A stretch of 64,000 nt of DNA from Streptomyces sclerotialus (GCF_040907265.1 NZ_JBFOHP010000002.1:1860001-1924000); one strand, 5' to 3'; positions 23,104-31,631 are shown, numbered from the stretch's first letter. Made by a program: numbers and translations. The notes: a model not told the origin generated them from the letters alone.

Positions 23104-24342
23104 ATGGCTACGCTCGCGCATCCCCGCCCCCGCCCGGTGACCGGCTCCGGCGGCCGTACCCGCGGCTCCGTACGGCACCTCGGCCCCAACTGGTACGCCG
23201 CCGTCATGGGCACGGCGATCATCGCCAACGCCGGTGCGACACTTCCGGTGCGCTCTCCCGCACTGAGCGTCGCCTACGAGGTTGTCTGGGCGCTGTCGGC
23301 CGTGCTGCTGGCCGTGCTGCTCGTCGCCCGGGCCGCGCACTGGGTCCGCCACACCGACCAGGCCAGGGCGCATCTGCTCGACCCGGCGGTGGCGCCGTTC
23401 CACGGCTGTCTTGCGATGGCACTGCTGGCGGTCGGCGGCGGCACGCTCGCCGTCGGCACGGACGTGATCGGTGTTTCCGCGGCGGCAGCGGTCGACGGTG
23501 TGCTGTGGGGCGCAGGGACCGTGGTCGGCCTGGTCGCGGCCGCGGCCATCCCGTACCTCATGGTGACCCGGCACCGGATAGACGTGGGGACGGCCTCCCC
23601 CGCCTGGCTGCTGCCGGTCGTCGCCCCCATGGTCTCCGCCGCCCTCGGTCCAGGGCTGATACCGCACCTGCCCGCCGGCCAGTGGCGGGCCGCGATGCTG
23701 CTGGGCTGTTACGGCATGTTCGGCCTGTCCCTGCTGACCGTGCTGGCCATGCTGCCGCTGGTGCTCTCCCGGCTGATCCACCACGGGCCGCTGCCGCTCG
23801 CCGCGACGCCCGCGCTGGTCCTCGTGCTCGGCCCGCTCGGCCAGTCGACGACCGCGGTGAGCAACCTCGCGCACGCCGCGCCCGCCGCCAATTCCGCCTA
23901 CAGCGACGCGATGACCGCCTTCGCCGTGCTGTACGGCGTGCCGGTGATGGGTTTCGCGCTGCTGTGGCTGCTGTTCTCCGCGGCGCTGGTGGTGCGCGCC
24001 TTCCGGAGCGGGATGCGCTTCTCGATGACCTGGTGGGCCTTCACCTTTCCCGTCGGCACCTGCGTGACAGGCGCCGCCGGGCTGGCCGGGCACACCGGGC
24101 TGGCCCTCTACGACTGGCTCACCGCCGGGCTCTACCTGCTCCTGGTGGCGGGCTGGCTGACGGCCTCCGTCTGCACCGCGCGCGGCCTCTTCCGCGGCAC
24201 GCTCCTCGCACCGCCCGCCTCGGCCCCGGCATCGGCATCGGCATCGGTCCCGGCATCGACACCGGCACCGGCACCGGCACCGGCATCGACACCGGCCTCG
24301 GCTCCGGCTCCGGCTCCGGCTCCGAAGGCAACACCCGTCTGA
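23104..24342 (+). CDS. TDT-family (TehA/SLAC1-like) transporter
   Basis: A 412-residue membrane protein with about ten helices, from LGPNWYAAVMGTAIIANAG to the last helix LTAGLYLLLVAGWLTASVC. The WYAAVMGTAI segment and helix count fit the tellurite-resistance/dicarboxylate transporter family, which moves anions such as malate, sulfite or chloride. The C-terminal 35 residues are a simple Ala-Pro-Ser repeat. ATG at 23104 begins after the divergent LysR promoter. Solute unknown. Confidence 0.82.
   Translation: MATLAHPRPRPVTGSGGRTRGSVRHLGPNWYAAVMGTAIIANAGATLPVRSPALSVAYEVVWALSAVLLAVLLVARAAHWVRHTDQARAHLLDPAVAPFHGCLAMALLAVGGGTLAVGTDVIGVSAAAAVDGVLWGAGTVVGLVAAAAIPYLMVTRHRIDVGTASPAWLLPVVAPMVSAALGPGLIPHLPAGQWRAAMLLGCYGMFGLSLLTVLAMLPLVLSRLIHHGPLPLAATPALVLVLGPLGQSTTAVSNLAHAAPAANSAYSDAMTAFAVLYGVPVMGFALLWLLFSAALVVRAFRSGMRFSMTWWAFTFPVGTCVTGAAGLAGHTGLALYDWLTAGLYLLLVAGWLTASVCTARGLFRGTLLAPPASAPASASASVPASTPAPAPAPASTPASAPAPAPAPKATPV
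24227..24330 (+). repeat. Hexanucleotide repeats coding the TDT transporter tail
   Basis: Degenerate 6-bp units (GCATCG, GCACCG, GCTCCG) recur for about 100 bp and encode alternating Ala-Ser and Ala-Pro. Such runs are prone to slippage; the reading frame here is intact. Confidence 0.7.
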
Positions 24343-24418
24343 ACCGCAAGCCGGCTCCCCGGGGCGGTGCGCCCCCGCACGCGGTGCGCCCCCGCACGCG
24401 CATCCCGGCGTACCGCCC

Positions 24419-25162
24419 TCACTGCCGTACCGCCGCCTCCAGCGCCGCGCGCAGTACCCCGGGGGCCTCGGCCAGCGACGGGCCGTACCAGGTGAGGTGG
24501 CGGCCGCTGACCAGCGCGGCGGGCAGTCCGGGGAACGCCTCGGGGCCGTCGTCCGCGGTGAAGCGGTACGGCTCGTCGGGGAGTACGACGAAGTCCGCGC
24601 CGCGGCTGTTCAGCTCGTCCAGGGGGATCTTCGGGTAGCGGTCGGCGTGGTCCGCGTACAGGTTCCGCACGCCCAGCCGCGCCAGCAGGTCGCCCGCGAA
24701 GGTGTCCCGGCCGAGCACCATCCAGGGACGACGCCAGATGGGCACCACGGCGGCCAGGTCCGGGGCGTACGCCGGCACCTCCCGCCAGGCCGCCTCCGCG
24801 GCGTCCAGCCAGCCGGGGCGGGCCAGTCCGCAGCCACGCACGAGGACACGGTCCAGTTCGCGGAAGGCCTGCGGCAGGTCGCGGACCTCGGTGACCAGGA
24901 CGTCCAGGCCCGCGGCCCGCAGCGCGGCGAGGTCGGCCGGGCGGTTCTCCTCCTCGTTGGCGATCACGAGGTCGGGGGCGAGGGCGGCGATCCGTGCGGT
25001 GTCGGGGTTCTTGGTGCCGCCGATGCGCGGCACGTCCAGGCCGGCCGGGTGGCTGCACCAGTCCGTGGCCCCGGCCAGCAGTTCCGGCGCGGTGGCGGCC
25101 ACCGCCTCGGTCAGGGACGGGACGAGGGAGACCACCTTGCGTACGACGGCGTGAGAGGTCAT
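24419..25162 (-). CDS. Helical-backbone metal receptor (BtuF/cluster A-1-like), no export signal
   Basis: A 247-residue protein with the periplasmic-binding fold of BtuF/FhuD type (VVSLVPSLTEAVAATAPELL, IGGTKNPDTARIAALAPDLV, GRHLTWYGPS). Relatives bind cobalamin, haem or ferric siderophores for ABC import. It has no signal peptide or lipobox: ATG at 25162 gives MTSHAVVRKVVSL, and longer readings add none. It may therefore act in the cytosol or be a binding protein of another kind. No partner permease is adjacent. Convergent with the TDT gene. Confidence 0.8.
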   Translation of the reverse strand: MTSHAVVRKVVSLVPSLTEAVAATAPELLAGATDWCSHPAGLDVPRIGGTKNPDTARIAALAPDLVIANEEENRPADLAALRAAGLDVLVTEVRDLPQAFRELDRVLVRGCGLARPGWLDAAEAAWREVPAYAPDLAAVVPIWRRPWMVLGRDTFAGDLLARLGVRNLYADHADRYPKIPLDELNSRGADFVVLPDEPYRFTADDGPEAFPGLPAALVSGRHLTWYGPSLAEAPGVLRAALEAAVRQ

Positions 25163-25181
25163 CTCCCCACGGTACGCACGG

Positions 25182-25218
25182 ACGGGCCCCGCCACCGGAG
25201 TGCGGTGGCGGGGCCCGT
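25182..25218. terminator. 16-bp perfect hairpin after the osmoprotectant operon
   Basis: Arms 25182-25197 and 25203-25218 pair perfectly around GAGTG. The hairpin lies 39 bp after the permease-receptor stop. Confidence 0.8.
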
Positions 25219-25256
25219 TCCTGGATAGGTGACGGCCGGTCAGTACCGGTACGGCG

Positions 25257-27860
25257 TCACTTCACCGGCGCCATCTCGTCGACGATGCCCGGGTGGGCGT
25301 CGACCCACTTCTTGACGCCTTCCTCCTCATGGCCGGTGCCCGCCTCGTTGACGGCCGTCTCCAGGCTCGCCAGCTCCTCGGGCTCCATGTGCCAGTTCTT
25401 CAGCCAGCCGTTGAACTCCGCGTACTCCTTGGGGAAGCCCTTGTTCGCGATCGTCTTGATCTGGTTGTTGGCGCCCCAGGTGCCCTTGGGGTCCTTCAGC
25501 TTGGTCAGGTCGTACTTGTCGTACGCCCAGTGCGGCGACCACAGGACGACCGCGATCGGCTCCTTCTTGGCGACCGCCCGCTCCAGCTCGGCGAGCATGG
25601 CGCTGGTACCGGCCTCGGTGACCTTCATGTCCTGCAGGCCGTACGCGGGCAGGACCTTGCTCTTCAGGCGCTTCATCTGGCCGGTGCCCGGCTCGATACC
25701 GATGATCTTGCCCTTGAACTCGTCCTTGTGCTTGCGCAGGTCGTCCATGGTCTTCACGCCCTTCACATAGGAAGGCACCGCGATCTCCAGGGACGTCTTG
25801 TCGTACCAGGCACCGAGGTCGACGAGATCCTTCTTGTACTTGTCCCAGTACTGCTTCTGCGCGACCGGCAGCCAGGCGTCCATCTCGACGTCGACCTGGC
25901 CGGTGGACAGTCCGGTCCACATCGGACCCACGTCGAGGTTGCGCATCTTCGGCTTGTAGCCGCGCTGCTCCAGGACGTACTTCCACAGGAACGAGGTGGC
26001 GATGCCCTCGTCCCAGGACGGGTAGCCGATGTTCGGCGCGGCGCCCGCGTCCTTGCCCTTGGCGTACGCGCCCGGCGCGGGCGCCAGCTTGTCGGCCATG
26101 CCCGGGTTCTTCTTCAGCCAGGCCTTGACGCCGTCCTGCTCGTGGCCCTTGCCGGCGTCCTGGATCTCCGCCTCCAGGCTGGTGAGCTGCTCCTCGTCCA
26201 GGTGGAAGTTCTTCATCCACGAGGCGACCTGCGGCTCGTCCTTCGCGAAGCCCTTGCGGCCGAGCGTGTGGATGCCGTCACCGGAGCCGAAGGAGCCCTT
26301 GGGGTCCTTGAGCTTGGTCAGGTCGTACTTGCTGTACGCCCAGTGCGGGGACCACAGGGTCACCGCGATCGGCTTCTTCGCCTTCAGGGCGCGGTCCAGC
26401 TCGGCCAGCATCGAGGAGGTGCTGGACGACTGGAGCTCGTACTCGCCGTCCAGGCCGTAGTCCTTGAGGACCTTGTCCTTGACGATCTTCATCTCGCCGG
26501 CGCCCGGCTCGATGCCGACGATCTTGCCGCCGAACTTCTCGCCCTTGCCCTTGAGGTCGTCGAGCGTCCTCACGCCCTTGACGTAGGACGGTACGGCGAT
26601 CTCCAGCGAGGTCTTGTCGTACCAGGCGCCGTAGTCCTCCAGCTTGTCCTGGTACTTCTTCCAGTACGACTCGTGCGTCACCGGCAGCCAGGAGTTGGTC
26701 TGCACGTCGATGTCGCCCTGCGCCTGGCCCGTGTAGAGCGCGCCGGCCTCCAAGGCCTGCGCCTTGGGCTTGTAGCCGCGCTGCTCCAGCAGCTCCTTCC
26801 ACAGGTACGTGGTGGCCTTGCCCTCGTCCCAGTTGACGTAGCCCAGGCTGATCGGACGGCCGTTGCCGACGCTCGCGGCACCGCCGGAGCCCTTGGTACC
26901 GAAGGCGCTCATGCCGCCGGCGGCCAGCGCGAGGACGACCACGCCGACCATCGCGACCGAGGTCGCCGGGCGCCACTGCAGGAACTTCCAGCCGCCGAGC
27001 GCGGCCTGCGCCTTGGCCAGCGCGCGCCGGCCGAGCGGCGAGACCCGCTGGTTCAGGGCGCCGGTCATCCGGTCCAGGTACATCGCGAGGATGACCACCG
27101 CGAGACCGGCCTCGGTGCCCAGGCCCACGTCGACGGAGCTGATCGCGTCGTAGACGGAGGAGCCCAGACCGCCGCCGCCGACCATGCCGGCGATGACGAC
27201 CATGGACAGCGCCAGCATGATGACCTGGTTGATACCGGCCATGATCGTGGGCAGCGCGAGCGGGATCTGTACGCGGAAGAGCGTGCGGCGCGGGTGCGTG
27301 CCGAACGCGTCGGCCGCCTCCACCAGCTCCGCGTCGACCTGCCGGATGCCCAGCTCGGTCATGCGGACGGCGGGCGGCATGGCGAAGACGATGGTCGCCA
27401 CGATGCCGGGGACCACGCCGAGGCCGAAGAAGAGGATGCCCGGGATGAGGTAGACCATCGCCGGCATCGTCTGCATCAGGTCCAGGACCGGGCGCACCGC
27501 GCCGCTGACCGCGCGGTTGCGGGCGGCCCAGATGCCCAGCGGCACCGAGATGACCACGATGACCAGGCAGGCCACCAGGACCAGGGAGAGGCTCTCCATG
27601 GTGGCGCCCCACTGTTCGATCGAGTCGATCAGTGCGAAGCCGAGGAAGGTCAGTACGGCGGCGAGGAAGCCGCGCAGCCACCAGGCGAGCACCGCGAGGA
27701 TGCCCGCGAGGAACAGCGGCTCGGGGGCGGCCAGCACCATGTGGAAGAAGCCGTAGACCGCGTTGAGCACGCTGGTGATGAAGTCGAAGAGCCAGGCGAC
27801 GTGCGACCGCAGCCAGTCGACGGCGGCGTCGGCCCAGGTGCCGATCTCGATCCTAGGCAC
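25257..27860 (-). CDS. Osmoprotectant ABC transporter: permease fused to two substrate-binding domains
   Basis: An 867-residue fusion. Residues 1-290 are an OpuAB-type permease with the EAA loop at about 181-206 (EAADAFGTHPRRTLFRVQIP). A membrane helix at about 302-320 then leads into two consecutive OpuAC receptor domains outside the cell, at about 336-595 and 609-867. Each repeats the ligand-cage features WLPV, GAWYDKTSLEIAVPSYVKGV and LWSPHWAY-KYDLTKLKDPKG. Likely ligands are glycine betaine, proline betaine or related compatible solutes. GTG at 27860 overlaps the ATPase stop by 8 bp. Lactococcal OpuA has a single fused receptor; a double one is unusual. Confidence 0.92.
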   Translation of the reverse strand: MPRIEIGTWADAAVDWLRSHVAWLFDFITSVLNAVYGFFHMVLAAPEPLFLAGILAVLAWWLRGFLAAVLTFLGFALIDSIEQWGATMESLSLVLVACLVIVVISVPLGIWAARNRAVSGAVRPVLDLMQTMPAMVYLIPGILFFGLGVVPGIVATIVFAMPPAVRMTELGIRQVDAELVEAADAFGTHPRRTLFRVQIPLALPTIMAGINQVIMLALSMVVIAGMVGGGGLGSSVYDAISSVDVGLGTEAGLAVVILAMYLDRMTGALNQRVSPLGRRALAKAQAALGGWKFLQWRPATSVAMVGVVVLALAAGGMSAFGTKGSGGAASVGNGRPISLGYVNWDEGKATTYLWKELLEQRGYKPKAQALEAGALYTGQAQGDIDVQTNSWLPVTHESYWKKYQDKLEDYGAWYDKTSLEIAVPSYVKGVRTLDDLKGKGEKFGGKIVGIEPGAGEMKIVKDKVLKDYGLDGEYELQSSSTSSMLAELDRALKAKKPIAVTLWSPHWAYSKYDLTKLKDPKGSFGSGDGIHTLGRKGFAKDEPQVASWMKNFHLDEEQLTSLEAEIQDAGKGHEQDGVKAWLKKNPGMADKLAPAPGAYAKGKDAGAAPNIGYPSWDEGIATSFLWKYVLEQRGYKPKMRNLDVGPMWTGLSTGQVDVEMDAWLPVAQKQYWDKYKKDLVDLGAWYDKTSLEIAVPSYVKGVKTMDDLRKHKDEFKGKIIGIEPGTGQMKRLKSKVLPAYGLQDMKVTEAGTSAMLAELERAVAKKEPIAVVLWSPHWAYDKYDLTKLKDPKGTWGANNQIKTIANKGFPKEYAEFNGWLKNWHMEPEELASLETAVNEAGTGHEEEGVKKWVDAHPGIVDEMAPVK

Positions 27861-29253
27861 CGGCGATCACCTTGCTCTCGTCGGTCGGCTTGCCGTCCGC
27901 GGACTCCTCGTCCGCGGGCTTCTCGTCGGGGGACTTCCCGTCGGCGGGCTTCTCGTCGGCGGACTTCCCGTCGGCGGGCTTCTCGTCGGCGGGCTTCTCG
28001 TCCGCGGACTCCTCGTCGGCGGGGGCGTCCGAAAGCTTCGCGTCCGCGGGCTTCGCGTCCGCGGGCTTCGCGTCCTCCGGCGCGTCCGCGGGCTTCGCGT
28101 CCTCCGGCGCGTCCGCGGGCTTCGCGTCCTCCGGCGCGTCCGCGGGGGCGGGCTGGGCCGGCACTCCGGCGGCCGGGGCGGCGTCCGCCTCGGCCTCGCC
28201 GAGCGCGGCCAGCAGCACCTTCGCCGGTACCGCGCCGACGAGCTCACCGGCCGCGTCGGCCACGGCCACCGGGACGGTGCTGGCCGAGCAGGGCGTGAAC
28301 AGGTCCACGAGCGGGGTGTCCTCGGTGACCGTGGCGGGCGCCGCGGCACGGAACCGCTCGGCGGTGGATATCTCCTCGCCGCCGTCGTCCTTGGTACCGA
28401 GCACCGACGCCACGTCCGTCATGACCGCGCCGGCGGTCAGCACCCGGGTGCGGTCGACGTCCTGGATGAACGAGGCGACGTAGTCGTTGGAGGGCCGTAC
28501 GAGGATGTCCTCGGCCGAGCCGATCTGGACGATCCGGCCGTCGCGCATGACGGCGATCCGGTCGCCGAGCCGCATGGCCTCGTTCAGGTCGTGGGTGATG
28601 AAGACGATGGTCTTCTTCAGCGTCTTCTGCAGCTCCAGCAGCTGGTCCTGCATGTCACGGCGGATCAGCGGGTCCAGCGCGCTGAAGGACTCGTCCATCA
28701 GCAGCAGGTCCGCGTCGGTGGCCAGCGCGCGGGCCAGGCCCACACGCTGCTGCATACCGCCGGACAGCTCGTCGGGCCAGGACTTCTCCCAGCCCTTCAG
28801 CCCGGCCAGCTCCAGCGCCTCCAGGGCGCGCTTGCGGCGCTCGGCCTTCGGTACGCCCTGGACCTCCAGGCCGTACGCGGCGTTCTCCAGCACGCTGCGG
28901 TGCGGGAAGAGCGCGAAGTGCTGGAAGACCATGGAGATCTTCTGCGAGCGGACCCGGCGCAGCTCCTTCGGGCTGAGCGTGGTCAGGTCCTGGCCGTCGA
29001 AGCGCATCGCGCCCGCGGTCGGCTCCAGCAGCCCGTTCAGCATGCGCAGCAGCGTGGACTTGCCGGAACCCGACAGACCCATGACGACGAAGATCTGGCC
29101 TTCGTCCACGGTGAACGACGCGTCGATCACCGCTGCCGTCGTACCCTCGGCGCGCAGCTCGTCACGGGTTGCCCCGCCTTCGAGTTTCCGCACGGCGTCA
29201 TCGGGTCGTCTGCCGAACACTTTGTACAGGTGCTCGGCTTGCAGCCTGGACAC
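27853..29253 (-). CDS. opuAA: Osmoprotectant ABC transporter ATPase with CBS-like domain and repeat tail
   Basis: A 466-residue ProV/OpuAA-type ATPase that powers the adjoining permease. Walker A is GLSGSGKST, the signature LSGGMQQRVGLARAL, and Walker B LLLMDESFSALDP. After residue about 280 comes one CBS-like segment (VMTDVASVLG, VPVAVADAAGELVGAVP), where osmosensing relatives carry two. The last 110 residues are a low-complexity Ala/Asp/Lys/Pro tail of tandem repeats. GTG at 29253 (MSRLQAEHLYKVFG) follows AGAGAGG. A structured leader precedes it. Confidence 0.92.
   Translation of the reverse strand: MSRLQAEHLYKVFGRRPDDAVRKLEGGATRDELRAEGTTAAVIDASFTVDEGQIFVVMGLSGSGKSTLLRMLNGLLEPTAGAMRFDGQDLTTLSPKELRRVRSQKISMVFQHFALFPHRSVLENAAYGLEVQGVPKAERRKRALEALELAGLKGWEKSWPDELSGGMQQRVGLARALATDADLLLMDESFSALDPLIRRDMQDQLLELQKTLKKTIVFITHDLNEAMRLGDRIAVMRDGRIVQIGSAEDILVRPSNDYVASFIQDVDRTRVLTAGAVMTDVASVLGTKDDGGEEISTAERFRAAAPATVTEDTPLVDLFTPCSASTVPVAVADAAGELVGAVPAKVLLAALGEAEADAAPAAGVPAQPAPADAPEDAKPADAPEDAKPADAPEDAKPADAKPADAKLSDAPADEESADEKPADEKPADGKSADEKPADGKSPDEKPADEESADGKPTDESKVIAGA
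27901..28135 (-). repeat. Two tandem-repeat blocks in the opuAA tail
   Basis: Eight 15-bp units (27901-28020) encode ADEKP/ADGKS-type pentads. Three exact 27-bp units (28055-28081, 28082-28108, 28109-28135) encode the nonad ADAPEDAKP. The repeats stay in frame and add only disordered charged sequence. Confidence 0.85.
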
Positions 29254-29582
29254 ATACACCTCTCTGGTCGAGCCGAGGAACGGCCCGTCCCAGCCATGGG
29301 TGATCCCCAGGCCGAAAGGCTGGGGAGGGGCCGTGGAGCGGCACGGCTTCGGGCCGCCTGCGCCGGGAAAGAGAAAGTTGAAAGCCTTACCGGTTCCGCT
29401 CCGGACGCGCGCCTGCCCCCCTTTATTCACACCAAACACAACAGTGACACGCCTCACAGAAGTCACGCATTTGACGGAGGGTCAGACGCGACCCGGGCAC
29501 GCCCGCTCGCGACCCAGACGCGACGCACGGTGCGGGGCGGCGCGCCGCGGGCGTTGTCAGCGGTGTGCGGCATCATCGGCGT
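29254..29582. other. Divergent region: opuAA leader and exonuclease promoter
   Basis: A 329-bp gene-free region. Its left third carries the structured opuAA leader at 29280-29334. The right part (29400-29470) is less GC-rich than its surroundings and is the probable site of divergent promoters. No coding sequence recognised. Confidence 0.55.
29280..29334 (-). promoter_or_regulatory. Candidate three-way-junction RNA in the opuAA 5' leader
   Basis: A closing stem (29280-29286 with 29328-29334, 7 bp perfect) encloses two hairpins: 29289-29292/29297-29300 and a longer one with arms 29305-29310 and 29320-29325 extended by two pairs around a tetraloop. It ends about 27 nt before the opuAA start. 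The structure is drawn by eye; it matches no riboswitch class I know. Confidence 0.4.
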
Positions 29583-30512
29583 GTGACTCGACGCCTGATG
29601 CTCCTCGACACCGCTTCGCTGTACTTCCGCGCCTACTTCGGCGTGCCGGACTCGGTCCGCGCCCCGGACGGCACGCCCGTCAACGCCGTCCGCGGCCTGC
29701 TGGACTTCATCGCCCGCCTGCTCCAGGACCACCACCCGGACGACCTCGTGGCCTGCATGGACGCGGACTGGCGCCCCCAGTGGCGGGTGGACCTCATCCC
29801 GACGTACAAGGCGCACCGGGTCGCCGAGGAGGCGCCCGAGGGCTCCGCCGAGGCAGATGTCGAGGAGATTCCCGACACGCTCTCGCCGCAGGTCCCGGTG
29901 ATCGAGGACGTGCTCGACGCGCTGGGCATCGCCCGCGTGGGCGCGGCGGGGTTCGAGGCGGACGACATCATCGGCACGCTGGCCACCCGTGCCGCCGGGC
30001 CGGTCGACATCGTCACGGGCGACCGTGATCTGTACCAGCTCGTGGACGACCGGCGCGGCGTCCGCGTGCTGTACCCCCTCAAGGGCGTCGGGACGCTCCA
30101 GACCACCGACGAGGCCTGGCTCCGCGAGAAGTACGGCGTGGACGGCGCGGGCTACGCCGACCTCGCGCTGCTGCGCGGCGACCCGAGCGACGGCCTGCCG
30201 GGCGTGCCCGGCGTCGGCGAGAAGACCGCGGCGAAGCTGCTGGCGTCCTTCGGCGACCTGGCCGGGATCATGGCCGCGGTCGACGACCCGGCGGCGAAGC
30301 TGACGCCCACGCAGCGCAAGCGGCTGTCCGAGGCGCGTCCGTACCTCGACGCGGCGCCCAAGGTGGTGCGCGTCGCCAGGGACGTCACGCTGCCCGCCTT
30401 CGACCCGGCGGTGCCGAAGGAGCCGGCCGACCCCGCCACGCTGGAGGAGCTGGCCACCCGCTGGGGTCTGGGCGGTTCGCTCCAGCGGGTACTCGCCGCG
30501 CTGCCGGCCTGA
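29583..30512 (+). CDS. Stand-alone 5'-3' exonuclease (PolA N-domain-like)
   Basis: A 309-residue FEN/PIN-type nuclease. Metal-binding acidic residues lie in LMLLDTASLYFRAYFG, ACMDADWRPQWR, FEADDIIGTLATR and VTGDRDLYQLV. A helix-3-turn-helix DNA-binding motif follows (DGLPGVPGVGEKTAAKLLASF). It corresponds to the 5' nuclease domain of DNA polymerase I but without the polymerase, like E. coli ExoIX. It may remove flaps or RNA primers. GTG at 29583 or ATG at 29598 are both possible starts; neither has a strong ribosome site. Confidence 0.87.
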   Translation: MTRRLMLLDTASLYFRAYFGVPDSVRAPDGTPVNAVRGLLDFIARLLQDHHPDDLVACMDADWRPQWRVDLIPTYKAHRVAEEAPEGSAEADVEEIPDTLSPQVPVIEDVLDALGIARVGAAGFEADDIIGTLATRAAGPVDIVTGDRDLYQLVDDRRGVRVLYPLKGVGTLQTTDEAWLREKYGVDGAGYADLALLRGDPSDGLPGVPGVGEKTAAKLLASFGDLAGIMAAVDDPAAKLTPTQRKRLSEARPYLDAAPKVVRVARDVTLPAFDPAVPKEPADPATLEELATRWGLGGSLQRVLAALPA

Positions 30513-30560
30513 TCCGGTGGCCGGCGGGGCCGGAAGGAGCTGCTAGGTTGGGCGGAACTG

Positions 30561-30584
30561 TTAAGTTAGGTGAGCCTAACTTAA
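30561..30584 (+). promoter_or_regulatory. Iron box (DmdR/IdeR-type operator)
   Basis: TTAAGTTAGG-TGAG-CCTAACTTAA has perfect 10-bp arms. The 19-mer 30566-30584 differs at one position from the consensus TTAGGTGAGCCTAACCTAA (reverse complement of the usual form). It lies 42 bp before the siderophore-interacting gene. Confidence 0.9.
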
Positions 30585-30625
30585 ACTGACCATATTTCGA
30601 TCCCGCAGGCTTCAGGGGGCCCACC

Positions 30626-31501
30626 GTGGCAGCAGACCGTCCCGCCGAACGTCCCGCCCGTAGGAAGGCCGTCACTTACCGCGCCCGCGTGGTGCACACC
30701 GAGCGCCTCAGTCCGCACATGATGCGGGTCGTGCTGGGCGGCGTCGGCCTGGCGGATTTCCCTGCGGGCGAGTACTCGGACCACTACGTCAAGCTGCTCT
30801 TCCCGGTGCCGGGCGTGACCTACCCGGAGCCGTTCGACATGGCGCAGATCCGGGCGGACTTCCCGCGCGACCAGTGGCCGCGGACCCGTACGTACACGGT
30901 GCGCGCCTGGGACCCGCAGAGCCTGGAGCTGACGATCGACTTCGTGGTCCACGGCGACGAGGGCCTGGCCGGGCCTTGGGCGCAGCAGGCCGAGGCGGGC
31001 GACGAGATCCGCTTCCTCGGCCCCGGCGGCGCGTACCTCCCCGAGGCCGCGGCCGACTGGCACCTGCTGGCCGGCGACGAGAGCGCGCTGCCGGCGATCG
31101 CCGCTTCGCTCGCCCGGATGCCGGAGGACGCGGTGGTGCGCGCCTTCATCGAGGTGGCGGACGCCCGCGAGGAGCAGAAGCTGTCGGCACCGGCCGGCGC
31201 CGAGATCGTCTGGCTGCACCGTAACGGCGAGCCGGTCGGTGCGCGGCTGGTCGAGGCCGTGCGCGCGCTGGACTTCCTCCCCGGGCGCGTCCAGGCGTTC
31301 GTGCACGGCGAGGCGGGCTTCGTGAAGGAGCTGCGCAAACTGCTGCGCGTCGAGCGCGAGGTGCCGCGCGCCGACCTGTCCATCTCCGGCTACTGGCGCC
31401 GCGGCCACGACGAGGACGGCTGGCAGGCCTCCAAGCAGGAGTGGAACGCCGCGGTGGAGGCCGAACAGGAGCAGCCGGCGGCCGCGCCGGACGCCTCCTG
31501 A
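30626..31501 (+). CDS. Siderophore-interacting flavoprotein (ferric-siderophore reductase)
   Basis: A 291-residue NAD(P)H:flavin-dependent reductase of the SIP/ViuB family. It reduces Fe(III)-siderophores in the cytosol to release iron. The FAD-binding domain has RTRTYTVRAWDP; the NAD(P)H/SIP domain has LAGDESALPAIAASLARMP; the C-terminus has SISGYWRRGHDED. GTG at 30626 follows AGGGGGC. The upstream iron box implies derepression by DmdR-type regulators under iron limitation. Confidence 0.93.
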   Translation: MAADRPAERPARRKAVTYRARVVHTERLSPHMMRVVLGGVGLADFPAGEYSDHYVKLLFPVPGVTYPEPFDMAQIRADFPRDQWPRTRTYTVRAWDPQSLELTIDFVVHGDEGLAGPWAQQAEAGDEIRFLGPGGAYLPEAAADWHLLAGDESALPAIAASLARMPEDAVVRAFIEVADAREEQKLSAPAGAEIVWLHRNGEPVGARLVEAVRALDFLPGRVQAFVHGEAGFVKELRKLLRVEREVPRADLSISGYWRRGHDEDGWQASKQEWNAAVEAEQEQPAAAPDAS

Positions 31502-31539
31502 CTCCAGGGGGACGGACAGCCCGCCCCCCTCAGCCCCAA

Positions 31540-31563
31540 GGCGCCCGCCGGCCGGCGGGCGCC
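31540..31563. terminator. 12-bp perfect palindrome at convergent gene ends
   Basis: GGCGCCCGCCGG is followed directly by its complement. It lies between the siderophore-interacting stop and the MerR stop and should serve both strands. Confidence 0.75.
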
Positions 31564-31631
31564 GTTGCCGTACGCGCTCCTCGGGCGTGTCAGCGCCTCC
31601 CGCCGCCGTGCGGTGCGGCCGCCGGGCCGCC

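Noticed and set aside
25293..28298. 1001-codon plus-strand open frame opposite the osmoprotectant genes
   Set aside because: Antisense to conserved permease, receptor and ATPase domains; the translation is repetitive and resembles no protein.
29280..29334. ydaO-type c-di-AMP riboswitch upstream of opuAA
   Set aside because: The conserved ydaO core sequences are absent and the element is too short.
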